This document shows positions 1-5,485 of a DNA stretch of 5,485 bases, piece after piece. Both the position numbers and the translations under genes were made by a program. Within the stretch, counting starts at the first letter, position 1. Each line of letters starts with the position of its first letter. A model generated the notes under the pieces. That model was given only the letters and a program-made list of their open reading frames with translations. It had not been told where the DNA came from and ran no database searches. The DNA lies in the NCBI GenBank assembly GCA_023390695.1, contig JAEWCJ010000154.1, positions 1 to 5,485 on the forward strand. The letters run 5' to 3'. Origin of the DNA: Pseudomonadota bacterium. Lineage in GTDB: Bacteria > Pseudomonadota > Alphaproteobacteria > Rhizobiales > Xanthobacteraceae.

Positions 1-1095
1 GAATACATCCCGCTGCCGCCCGATCCGGAACTGATCGGTGCGGTGCTGGCTGCGGTCGCCGAGGACAGCCGCGATCTCGTCTGGCGCGATGAATCGATGG
101 GCCGGGTGATGAAGCTCGCCCAGCAGATCGCCGGTTCCGATGCTTCGGTGTTGATCACCGGCGAATCCGGCACCGGCAAGGAAGTGCTGGCGCGCTATGT
201 GCACACGCGTTCGCCCCGCGCCAACAAGCCGTTCATCTGCGTCAACTGCGCCGCGATCCCGGAATCTCTCCTGGAATCGGAATTGTTCGGTCACGAGAAA
301 GGCGCCTTCACCGGCGCGATCGCGCGGCGCATCGGCAAGTTCGAGGAAGCCAATGGCGGGACTTTGCTCCTCGACGAGATTTCCGAGATGGACGTGCGGC
401 TGCAGGCCAAATTGCTGCGCGCGATCCAGGAGCGCGTCATCGACCGCGTCGGCGGAACCAAGCCGGTGCCGGTCGACATCCGCATCATCGCAACCTCGAA
501 CCGCAATCTGGTGGAAGCCGCCCGCAACGGGCAGTTTCGCGAGGATCTGCTGTTCCGTCTGAATGTGGTCAATCTGAAGATTCCGCCGCTGCGCGAGCGT
601 CCGCAGGACGTGATCGCGCTCGCCGAGCATTTCGTCGCCAAATACTCGGCTGCCAACGGCCTGCCGGTGCGTCCGCTGGCACCGGACGCGCGCGAGGCTC
701 TTGCAGCCAACCGCTGGCCCGGCAACGTCCGCGAGCTGGAAAACACGCTGCATCGCGCCGTGCTGCTGACGTCGGATGTCGCGATTGGCGTGGACGCATT
801 GATGACACCGGATGGCGGACAATTCGACCCGCCGGGGCATTCCTCGGTTGCTGCACAGGCTGCGCAGACCGCCGAACAGGTGACGCGTTCGCTGGTGGGA
901 CGCACGGTGGCCGATGTCGAGCGCGAGCTCATCCTCGAAACGCTCAAGCATTGTCTCGGCAACCGCACGCATGCGGCGAACATCCTCGGCATCTCGATCC
1001 GCACCCTGCGCAACAAGCTGAACGAATATTCGAATGACGGCATCGCGGTGCCTCCCCCCGGCAATAGCGGCGACATGCGCTACGCCGGCGTATGA
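1..1095 (+). CDS. flbD: FlbD-type sigma-54-dependent flagellar transcriptional regulator, 5' end outside window
   Basis: This is an activator of sigma-54 RNA polymerase; in the FlbD family it turns on late flagellar genes and can repress early ones, working with FliX. The frame is open from base 1, so the true start and most of the receiver-like N-terminal domain lie upstream; the GTG at 43 is probably internal. The AAA+ core shows Walker A GESGTGKE (about 160-183), the sigma-54 contact loop GAFTGA (301-318), Walker B LLLDEI (about 364-381) and the arginine-rich REDLLFRLN...PPLRER stretch. The C-terminus carries a Fis-type helix-turn-helix (about 925-1029, ending ILGISIRTLRNKLNEY). The opening residues EYIPLPPDPELI match, from memory, the end of the FlbD receiver-like domain in rhizobia. 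All ATPase and sigma-54 contact motifs look intact. NtrC-like paralogues are the alternative, but the overall sequence favours FlbD. Confidence 0.87.
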   Translation, partial: EYIPLPPDPELIGAVLAAVAEDSRDLVWRDESMGRVMKLAQQIAGSDASVLITGESGTGKEVLARYVHTRSPRANKPFICVNCAAIPESLLESELFGHEKGAFTGAIARRIGKFEEANGGTLLLDEISEMDVRLQAKLLRAIQERVIDRVGGTKPVPVDIRIIATSNRNLVEAARNGQFREDLLFRLNVVNLKIPPLRERPQDVIALAEHFVAKYSAANGLPVRPLAPDAREALAANRWPGNVRELENTLHRAVLLTSDVAIGVDALMTPDGGQFDPPGHSSVAAQAAQTAEQVTRSLVGRTVADVERELILETLKHCLGNRTHAANILGISIRTLRNKLNEYSNDGIAVPPPGNSGDMRYAGV

Positions 1096-1099
1096 CACG

Positions 1100-1131
1100 A
1101 AAAGGCCGGGGCATTTGCTCCGGCCTTTTTT
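1100..1131. terminator. Intrinsic terminator between convergent flbD and pcm-ere
   Basis: The arms AAAAGGCCGG (1100-1109) and CCGGCCTTTT (1120-1129) are perfectly complementary. The stem continues inward through a G-U pair, a G-C and a C-G to an ATTT loop (1113-1116), and a run of six T follows (1126-1131). It starts five bases after the flbD stop codon. On the minus strand the same hairpin ends in four T, so it may also stop transcription of the opposing gene, whose stop codon is at 1154. Confidence 0.88.
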
Positions 1132-1153
1132 GATTAGCCGCTCAGCCGCCGAT

Positions 1154-3173
1154 CTATAGTCCGAAGGGATAGGTTTCCGGCAGGCCCGGCTCCAGTTCCA
1201 CCGGCAACGGCGCAACCGCGCAGGTTTCTTCCAGCCAGACATAGCCGTCGAATTGCCGGGGCAGCGACGCGTCGAAATAGTGGCTCGCGAGTTCCGTTTC
1301 CGGCCGGTAGATCACGCCGATCGCCCGTTGCAGACGCGGATACAAAAGTTCCTCACGCAATTCGGTATGGCAGCCCTCGCGCAAATCGACGAGGAAGCGT
1401 CCGACCCCACTGTCACGGCAAAGTCGCTCATAGCTGTCGTCGTGCGCCGGCCGGACCTGTTTGATTTCCATGGGGCCGTCCCAGTCCGACGCTGCCGCCA
1501 CCGTGCCACGGTCGGTACCGAAGCCGATCAGCACCGCGTCTGATCCGAAACGCTCACGGCACAATTGTCCGATATTGATCTCGTCGCGCACCAAACCCAT
1601 CTCGGTGGCCGCCGCATTGCCGATGTGGGAATTGTGTGCCCACACGACGGCTTTCGACTGCGGCCCGCGCCATGCCAGCAGGTGATTGAGGGTATCGAAC
1701 ATGTGCCGGTCACGGAGATTCCACGACTCCGCCGAACTGTAATACATGGTCCGGTAATAGCGCTCGGCCGCCGCGATCAGCCGCGCATTCTGTGCCGCAT
1801 CCAGGAAATTCTCGCCGTCCTTGTGCTGGTAGTCCAACTGCTTGGCGAGAAGGTCGCGCAACATCGCCACCACGGCCGTTTCGCATTTGCTATAGCCGGA
1901 GGTGAGAATCGCCCGCCCATAAGATGCCGGATCGTGCTGCCAGGGCGTGAGACAGCCATAGCGCTCCCGTGCCGCACGAGCCGCATCGGGATCGACTTGA
2001 TCCAGATAATCGATCACGGCCCGAATTGAGGCGTTCATGTTGTAGATGTCGAGGCCGAAAAAGCCGGCACGCCGCTCAACGGCCAGCGGTTCGTTATGGG
2101 CCCGCATCCAATCGACGAAGTCGCGCACCTCCGCATTGCGCCACATCCAGGTCGGGAAGCGGCGGAACGCCGGAGTGCGCGCGACATGAGCCGCCTTGTG
2201 GCGCACGTAGCGATCGATCGTTGCGGCATCGGGCCAGTCTGCCTCGACGGCAACCAGATTGAACCCGTGCCGCTCAATCAGCCGCCGCGTGATCGCCGCT
2301 CGTGCGCGATAGAATTCCGACGTCCCGTGCGTCGCCTCGCCGAGCAGCACGACGCGGGCCTGCCCGAAGCGGTCGAACAGCTCGCCAAAGGCGTCATCGT
2401 CCACATCGGGCAGACGCTCGGCGGCGGCGCGCAACAAGGCGGCGGGCGTTCCGGCCGGCGGACGCCGCAGATGAGCGAATTCCGGCTGAGCGTCTGCGGA
2501 CGGGTCCGCCCAGCCCTGCGCCCCGACCAGCGGAACGAACTTCACCATTCCGAGATCCTGCTCGCGGAAATCGTTGTCGCCCTCCCGCACGACCTTCACA
2601 AGTTCCTGCTCGCGGCCGAGCCTGCCGACCGGAATGACCATGCGTCCGCCGATCTTGAGCTGCTTGCGCAAGGCCTCCGGCACCTGCGGCCCGCCCGCAG
2701 CAACAATAATGGCGTCGAACGGCGCCGCCTCGGGCCAGCCCAGGGTCCCGTCGCCCTGACGCAGCTCGATGTTGTGGTAGCCAAGCGTCTTGAAACGCGT
2801 CGAAGCCGTTTCCATCAAGGCGCGATGACGTTCGATCGTGAAAACCCTGGCCGCGATACGGCTCAGCACCGCCGCCGCATAACCCGAGCCCCGTCCCGAT
2901 ATCGAGCGCCCGGTCGCCCGGCTTCACTTCGGCCGCTTCGAGCATCACCGCAACGATGTACGGCTGCGAGATCGTCTGGCCTTCCCGGATCGGCAGCGGG
3001 CTGTCCTCATAAGCGAATTCCTCCAGCCCTTCCTCCACAAAGACCTCGCGCGGGACCTGCCGCATCGCCTCGAGGACGCGGGGATCGGTCACGCCGCGGC
3101 CCGCGATCTGCAGGGTCACCATGCGGTCGCGCTCGGCCGATGTGTCAGGGAACGGGTCGGCTGTCTGAGCCAT
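1154..3173 (-). CDS. Pcm (protein-L-isoaspartate O-methyltransferase)-erythromycin esterase-like fusion, broken by a one-base frameshift
   Basis: Read with one base removed at 2889-2892, this encodes 672 residues. Residues about 14-215 are a Pcm domain, which uses S-adenosylmethionine to start repair of isoaspartyl residues: the [11 protein letters not shown] signature (62-72), SAM motif [15 protein letters not shown] (restored), [10 protein letters not shown] and [12 protein letters not shown]. Residues about 245-672 are an erythromycin-esterase family domain with GEATHG (Glu279, His282), VEADWPDA (Glu310), [11 protein letters not shown] and WAHNSHIG (His513, His516), matching the conserved His/Glu set of Ere hydrolases. 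The substrate is unknown; macrolide resistance should not be assumed. ATG 3173 was chosen because [18 protein letters not shown] resembles family N-termini; ATG 3230 is an alternative and neither has a clear ribosome site. As sequenced, translation from 3173 gives a 259-residue product ending at 2394, with only about 95 native residues. The esterase half stays open from GTG 2869 (571 residues). It may be a pseudogene or a sequencing error. Confidence 0.85.
2889..2892 (-). other. Frameshift site: extra base in a homopolymer inside Pcm motif I
   Basis: The plus strand has CCCC (GGGG in the mRNA). The gene as written reads ...LDIGTG then LGLCGGGAE; with three G instead of four it reads [16 protein letters not shown], which is the expected SAM-binding motif, and joins directly to the downstream open frame. 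Both flanking frames are clearly Pcm-like right up to this point, so the location is precise. Confidence 0.88.
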
Positions 3174-3284
3174 ACGGGCCGAACGTGCGGCGCCGCCGGC
3201 GGTTCCAATCCAAAGCTCAAGCCCCGCCATTTCCGGCGCGCCGGGCGGGTTTCGGCATTTTCCCGATCTGTGGCAAAGTCCGTC
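3174..3284. promoter_or_regulatory. Divergent intergenic region between pcm-ere and the DUF952 gene
   Basis: These 111 bases must hold the start signals of both divergent genes, unless pcm-ere begins at ATG 3230. No convincing -35/-10 pair was found on either strand. A perfect 12-bp GC palindrome CCGGCGCGCCGG (3233-3244) sits inside a larger inverted repeat CCCGC (3223-3227)/GCGGG (3245-3249). In DNA this rich in GC it may be chance. Confidence 0.4.
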
Positions 3285-3626
3285 ATGACCATCATTTATA
3301 AAATCTGTCCCATGAATATGTGGGACGAAGCCAAACGGGTCGGCGTCTTCGCCGGCGCGCCGGTCGATCTCGCCGACGGCTACATCCACTTCTCCACCGC
3401 CGGGCAAGTGCGCGAGACCGCCGCCAGGCATTTCGCAGGACAAACCGATCTGATCTTGCTGTGGGTCGAGAGCGAAACGCTGGGTGACAAGCTGAAATGG
3501 GAGCCCTCGCGCGGCGGCGCCTTGTTTCCCCATCTCTATGACACGCTCGACGTGGCGCATGTCACACGCGCTGTCCCCCTGCCGCTGGGCGGCGACGGGA
3601 AACATATCTTTCCCGATCTCGCCTAG
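3285..3626 (+). CDS. DUF952 family protein
   Basis: A small cytoplasmic protein of 113 residues with no signal peptide or membrane segment. It is recognised by the family pattern [12 protein letters not shown] near the N-terminus, then [31 protein letters not shown] and [18 protein letters not shown]. Length and motif order are those of the complete family. The biochemical function is unknown; I recall the fold being grouped with ADP-ribosyltransferase-like proteins, but I cannot verify this here. ATG 3285 was chosen because TIIYKICP is the usual family beginning; a GTG at 3270 in the same frame would add five residues. No clear ribosome-binding site precedes either. In many alphaproteobacteria this gene lies next to pyrD (dihydroorotate dehydrogenase); here an exported DUF1176 protein follows after 171 bases, so that linkage is absent. 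Confidence 0.88.
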   Translation: MTIIYKICPMNMWDEAKRVGVFAGAPVDLADGYIHFSTAGQVRETAARHFAGQTDLILLWVESETLGDKLKWEPSRGGALFPHLYDTLDVAHVTRAVPLPLGGDGKHIFPDLA

Positions 3627-3628
3627 AT

Positions 3629-3663
3629 GTCCTCGCCTTGGCCGCGCTTGTCGCGGACAGGAC
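3629..3663 (+). terminator. Hairpin just after the DUF952 stop codon, without T-tract
   Basis: Two nested stems, GTCCT (3629-3633)/AGGAC (3659-3663) and CCGCG (3642-3646)/CGCGG (3652-3656) with loop CTTGT, begin two bases after the stop codon. No U-run follows, so this would be a weak or Rho-assisted terminator, or a 3'-end-stabilising structure. Confidence 0.35.
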
Positions 3664-3691
3664 GACACCTAGCGAAAGACACCTGGCGAAA
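3664..3691. repeat. Tandem direct repeat of a 14-bp unit (two copies)
   Basis: GACACCTAGCGAAA (3664-3677) is followed at once by GACACCTGGCGAAA (3678-3691), differing at one base. It lies in the spacer between the DUF952 and DUF1176 genes. It could be a paired binding site or a small local duplication; nothing else in the window repeats the unit. Confidence 0.6.
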
Positions 3692-3797
3692 CAAAAAAGG
3701 CCGGAGCTTGCGCCTGAGCCGTTAACGGCCGCCATGCTAGCTTGAACGCGACCGCCCGGTGCCGCGACCAACCAATTCACTTTCCGGACCATTGGAT

Positions 3798-4901
3798 ATG
3801 CGTATCGCCCTTCCCCTGATCGCCGCCGCGCTTGCCGCCACGCTTGCCCCCTTGCCCGCGCAGGCTTCCAGCTACAAGGATTTCCGCGATTGGTGGGCGG
3901 CCTGCGACAATCTCCGCAACTGCTCAGCCTACGGCTTCGACACCGAAATGTCCGGGGGCACCTATCTGCGCATCGAGCGCGGCGGCGCGCCGGACGCGCA
4001 GCCGGAAATCACCGTCACCACCGATGTGGGCGAAGGCGTCACGTTCAGGCTGTCTTTCGACGATCCCGCCCTGCCCGGCTTGCCGGCCGACCTGCTTCAA
4101 AGCGAGGAAGGCGAAGGCCATGGCTTGCGCCGCGCACAGATCGGCGCCGGTCAAGGCGAGACGCTGATTGCCTCCCTTCGCAAGGCCAAGCAGCTCATCG
4201 TTACCCGTGTCGATCCGCCCGGCCGCAAAAGCGATCCGGTGGTGTCCAGGGTTTCGCTGAACGGCGCCGTCGCCGCCCTGCTGTGGATCGACGACCAGCA
4301 GAAGCGCCTGGGCACTACGACCGCGCTCATCCGGCGTGGTGACAAGCCGGCCTCGACCATTCCGCCGCAGCCGACGGCCCCGGCCATCATTCCGGCCAAC
4401 GGCCTCACCGGCGACGCCGCGGACAAAAAGCCTTCGCCACGTGACGAAGCGGCGGTGAAAAAGAAGGGCCTGCAACTCTGCGGTGAGGGCGACAAGGGCG
4501 AATTCGACAGCGCGACCGCGCTATCCGCCGACACTTGGCTCTACGGCTTCCGGTGCCCGGACTCCAGCGGTGCCTACAACTTCGCCTATACGTTTCTGAT
4601 CGCCAAGGCCGGGCAATCTCAGTCGGCGCGCGCCGCGCAATTCCGCTGGCCGGTAAAGATCGGCGACGCGCAGAACGATGCCGGTAACGACGCCTTCGTC
4701 ATCAACGCCGATTTCTCGAATGCCGACATGACCATGCGCACCTTTTCGAAAGGCCGCGGCATCGGTGATTGCGGCACCGAGCAATCCTGGGTCTTCGACG
4801 GCAAGGCATTCCGGCTCGCCGAACTGAAGATGATGGCAAACTGCAAGGGCGTTCCGGCGGACGACTGGCCGACCTTGTACCGCGCCGATGTCAAAAAATA
4901 A
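3798..4901 (+). CDS. Exported DUF1176 domain protein
   Basis: A predicted periplasmic protein of 367 residues whose role is unknown. Residues 1-23 form a signal peptide: Arg2, a hydrophobic LPLIAAALAATLAPL core, and PAQA before a likely cut after Ala23. The mature part opens with YKDFRDWWAACDNLRNC, the DUF1176 hallmark. A Pro/Ala-rich linker (about 184-201) separates an N-terminal half from a C-terminal half. The C-terminal half contains LQLCGEGD, GFRCPDSS, IGDCGTEQSWVFDG and MMANCKGVPADDWPTLY, typical of the family end. There are six cysteines (36, 42, 228, 253, 325, 349), an even number that fits three disulfides in the periplasm. ATG 3798 is chosen because the signal peptide starts there; GTG 3759 in frame would bury it behind 13 polar residues. 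The ribosome site is weak (GGA close to the start). It seems a single-gene unit, with 171 bases upstream and a terminator candidate downstream. Confidence 0.87.
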   Translation: MRIALPLIAAALAATLAPLPAQASSYKDFRDWWAACDNLRNCSAYGFDTEMSGGTYLRIERGGAPDAQPEITVTTDVGEGVTFRLSFDDPALPGLPADLLQSEEGEGHGLRRAQIGAGQGETLIASLRKAKQLIVTRVDPPGRKSDPVVSRVSLNGAVAALLWIDDQQKRLGTTTALIRRGDKPASTIPPQPTAPAIIPANGLTGDAADKKPSPRDEAAVKKKGLQLCGEGDKGEFDSATALSADTWLYGFRCPDSSGAYNFAYTFLIAKAGQSQSARAAQFRWPVKIGDAQNDAGNDAFVINADFSNADMTMRTFSKGRGIGDCGTEQSWVFDGKAFRLAELKMMANCKGVPADDWPTLYRADVKK

Positions 4902-4905
4902 CGCC

Positions 4906-4935
4906 GGCCCGGCGCATCGGCGCAGGCCTTGTTTT
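4906..4935 (+). terminator. Probable intrinsic terminator of the DUF1176 gene
   Basis: GGCC (4906-4909) pairs with GGCC (4925-4928), and GCGC (4912-4915) with GCGC (4920-4923), around an ATCG loop with a small internal bulge. TTGTTTT (4929-4935) follows. It starts four bases after the stop codon at 4899-4901. The position and T-rich tail support the call; the bulged stem lowers confidence. Confidence 0.5.
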
Positions 4936-5005
4936 CGCGCGGGGGAGCCTGGCCGTTTGGCCCGGCGGCTTCGCTTCACGCCGGCATTTCGCAAACAATT
5001 CTAAA

Positions 5006-5032
5006 GTATACAGACTTTACAAGTCTTATAAT
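5006..5032 (+). promoter_or_regulatory. Candidate promoter/operator: palindrome abutting a consensus TATAAT
   Basis: A perfect inverted repeat AGACTT-TAC-AAGTCT (5012-5026) runs directly into TATAAT (5027-5032), an exact -10 hexamer; GTATAC (5006-5011) precedes it. No good -35 hexamer is found 15-19 bases upstream, so the promoter, if real, would need an activator or a non-standard -35. A repressor bound to the palindrome would cover the -10 spacer. The start point would give a leader of about 125 bases before the receptor gene at 5163. ATTCTAAA (4999-5005 and flank) resembles one half of an Irr/ICE iron box, but the other half is absent. Confidence 0.4.
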
Positions 5033-5065
5033 CTGACTCCAAAATCAAGTAGCTCAAAATAGTGC

Positions 5066-5110
5066 TTGCGGTAGCCTTTGTATATGCCTATGGTGATCAA
5101 GTAATACTTG
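5066..5110 (+). promoter_or_regulatory. Second candidate promoter with 13-bp palindrome at the predicted start
   Basis: TTGCGG (5066-5071) and TATGGT (5089-5094) are 17 bases apart, an acceptable sigma-70 spacing. The perfect palindrome CAAGTA-A-TACTTG (5098-5110) falls on the predicted transcription start, where an operator would block initiation. The octamer ATCAAGTA occurs at 5044-5051 and again at 5096-5103, each followed by a CTTGC element, which suggests a repeated binding motif. This is inference from pattern only; neither promoter is proven. Confidence 0.33.
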
Positions 5111-5112
5111 CC

Positions 5113-5160
5113 GTCGAATACTCGACCCCTTAACAATTCCCAAACAGGGAATGGGGTCGA
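5113..5160 (+). promoter_or_regulatory. Leader hairpin masking the ribosome-binding site of the TonB-dependent receptor gene
   Basis: TCGACCCC (5122-5129) pairs perfectly with GGGGTCGA (5153-5160), and ATTCCC (5136-5141) with GGGAAT (5147-5152), around an AAACA loop; the only defect is a six-base bulge (TTAACA, 5130-5135). The 3' arm includes the only G-rich Shine-Dalgarno candidates for ATG 5163 (AGGGA at 5146 and GGGG at 5153). GTCGA at 5113-5117 can instead pair with TCGAC at 5122-5126 around ATAC, which excludes the outer stem of the masking hairpin. No T-run follows, so control would act on translation rather than termination. Confidence 0.55.
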
Positions 5161-5162
5161 TC

Positions 5163-5485
5163 ATGGATTCGCGTCACAAGAGTTTTCTGGCCGCTACAGC
5201 CGCTGCGATTTGCGTCATTTCGCCGGCCTTCACCGAACAATCAGTCGCTCAGGACGGAACGGTCTCGCTCGACGAGATTCTCGTCACCGCCGCGCGTGCC
5301 GACCGGCGGGTGTCGGACACGCCGGCGACGGTCAACATCATTGACCGCGCCGATATCGAGAAACAGCTTGCGTTCGGCAACAACCCGGCCGCGCTGCTTG
5401 CCAAGGTCATCCCGGGCTATTCCGTCAACACGCAGACGATTTCCAGTGCCTCGGAGAGCTTCCGCGGCCGCGATCTTCTCATCAT
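5163..5485 (+). CDS. TonB-dependent outer-membrane receptor, 3' end outside window
   Basis: The first 107 codons of an outer-membrane active transporter, open to the window end. Residues 1-29 form a signal peptide: basic RHK, hydrophobic core FLAATAAAICVISPAF, with likely cleavage after SVA (29). The TonB box region is VSLDEILVTAAR (34-45), which contacts TonB. The plug domain begins with VSDTPATVNIIDRADIEK and continues through AALLAKVIPGYSV and SESFRGRDLLI, the usual approach to the IDGVP segment just beyond the window. The style resembles siderophore/haem receptors, but the ligand cannot be set without the barrel. ATG 5163 gives a proper signal peptide with GGGG six bases upstream; ATG 5151 in the same frame would add four residues but has AGGGA touching it. 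An AT-rich leader with hairpins and palindromes precedes it, fitting tight (for example iron-dependent) regulation. Confidence 0.9.
   Translation, partial: MDSRHKSFLAATAAAICVISPAFTEQSVAQDGTVSLDEILVTAARADRRVSDTPATVNIIDRADIEKQLAFGNNPAALLAKVIPGYSVNTQTISSASESFRGRDLLI

Noticed and set aside
291..1076. Minus-strand open frame opposite flbD
   Set aside because: Ser/Arg-rich shadow of a gene whose own strand has intact AAA+ and helix-turn-helix motifs.
1154..2869. Macrolide-resistance gene
   Set aside because: The domain belongs to the broad Ere superfamily in a Pcm fusion; the sequence does not support calling a resistance determinant.
2394..2888. Continuation of the Pcm N-terminal frame past the frameshift
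   Set aside because: After about residue 95 the translation becomes Gly/Arg/Ala-rich with no family resemblance, while the neighbouring frame carries the real Pcm motifs.
2096..3301. Long plus-strand open frame (401 codons) antisense to pcm-ere
   Set aside because: It is low-complexity Arg/Pro/Ala-rich sequence opposite a gene with clear Pcm and esterase motifs; long antisense frames are expected in GC-rich DNA.
3174..3668. Upstream extension of the Pcm reading frame on the minus strand
   Set aside because: It overlaps the well-supported DUF952 gene on the other strand, and the added residues do not resemble Pcm.
3694..3730. Minus-strand terminator reading GGCC followed by T6
   Set aside because: The arms do not form a continuous stem, and no minus-strand gene upstream would need it.
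3924..4534. Minus-strand open frames opposite the DUF1176 gene
   Set aside because: No recognisable motifs; they are complements of the biased codons of the real gene.
4986..5006. Irr/ICE-type iron box upstream of the receptor
   Set aside because: Only the right half (ATTCTAAA) matches; the left half agrees at about three of seven positions, so a full box is not supported.
4936..5162. Cobalamin or other known riboswitch in the receptor leader
   Set aside because: No B12-box-like core or multi-helix conserved segments were seen; only the simple hairpins described are supported.
5108..5344. Plus-strand 78-codon open frame overlapping the receptor start
   Set aside because: It is out of frame with the signal peptide, TonB box and plug domain that begin at 5163.

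Overview
The window looks like chromosomal DNA from a GC-rich alphaproteobacterium, probably of the Hyphomicrobiales (Rhizobiales). The first gene closely resembles rhizobial-type FlbD, and the fused Pcm/erythromycin-esterase, DUF952 and DUF1176 proteins fit the same group. The genus cannot be fixed from the sequence alone. No RNA genes, CRISPR arrays, insertion sequences or phage genes were seen.

Layout: (1) Bases 1-1095 (+) hold most of flbD, the sigma-54-dependent flagellar regulator, cut at its 5' end by the window edge and closed by a strong hairpin terminator (1100-1131). (2) Converging on it, 3173-1154 (-) encodes one long protein: an N-terminal protein-L-isoaspartate O-methyltransferase (Pcm) joined to a C-terminal erythromycin-esterase-like domain. 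The reading frame is broken inside the SAM-binding motif by one extra base in a run of four C (+ strand 2889-2892). Removing that base restores a textbook motif. (3) Divergent from it, 3285-3626 (+) encodes a small DUF952 protein. (4) 3798-4901 (+) encodes an exported, six-cysteine DUF1176 protein, followed by a probable terminator. (5) A 261-base intergenic region contains an abrupt AT-rich patch (35% GC over 4991-5110) with palindromes, promoter-like elements and a hairpin that covers the ribosome-binding site of the next gene. (6) 5163 to the window end (+) is the start of a TonB-dependent outer-membrane receptor, with signal peptide, TonB box and early plug domain.

The genes do not form one pathway. 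Motility control (flbD), protein repair with a hydrolase-like domain (pcm-ere), two proteins of unknown function and an outer-membrane transport receptor sit side by side as separate units. The coding content is mostly ordinary. The two places most worth a second look are the single-base frameshift in the Pcm/esterase fusion and the untranslated leader of the TonB-dependent receptor, where two mutually exclusive hairpins can be drawn over the start site.
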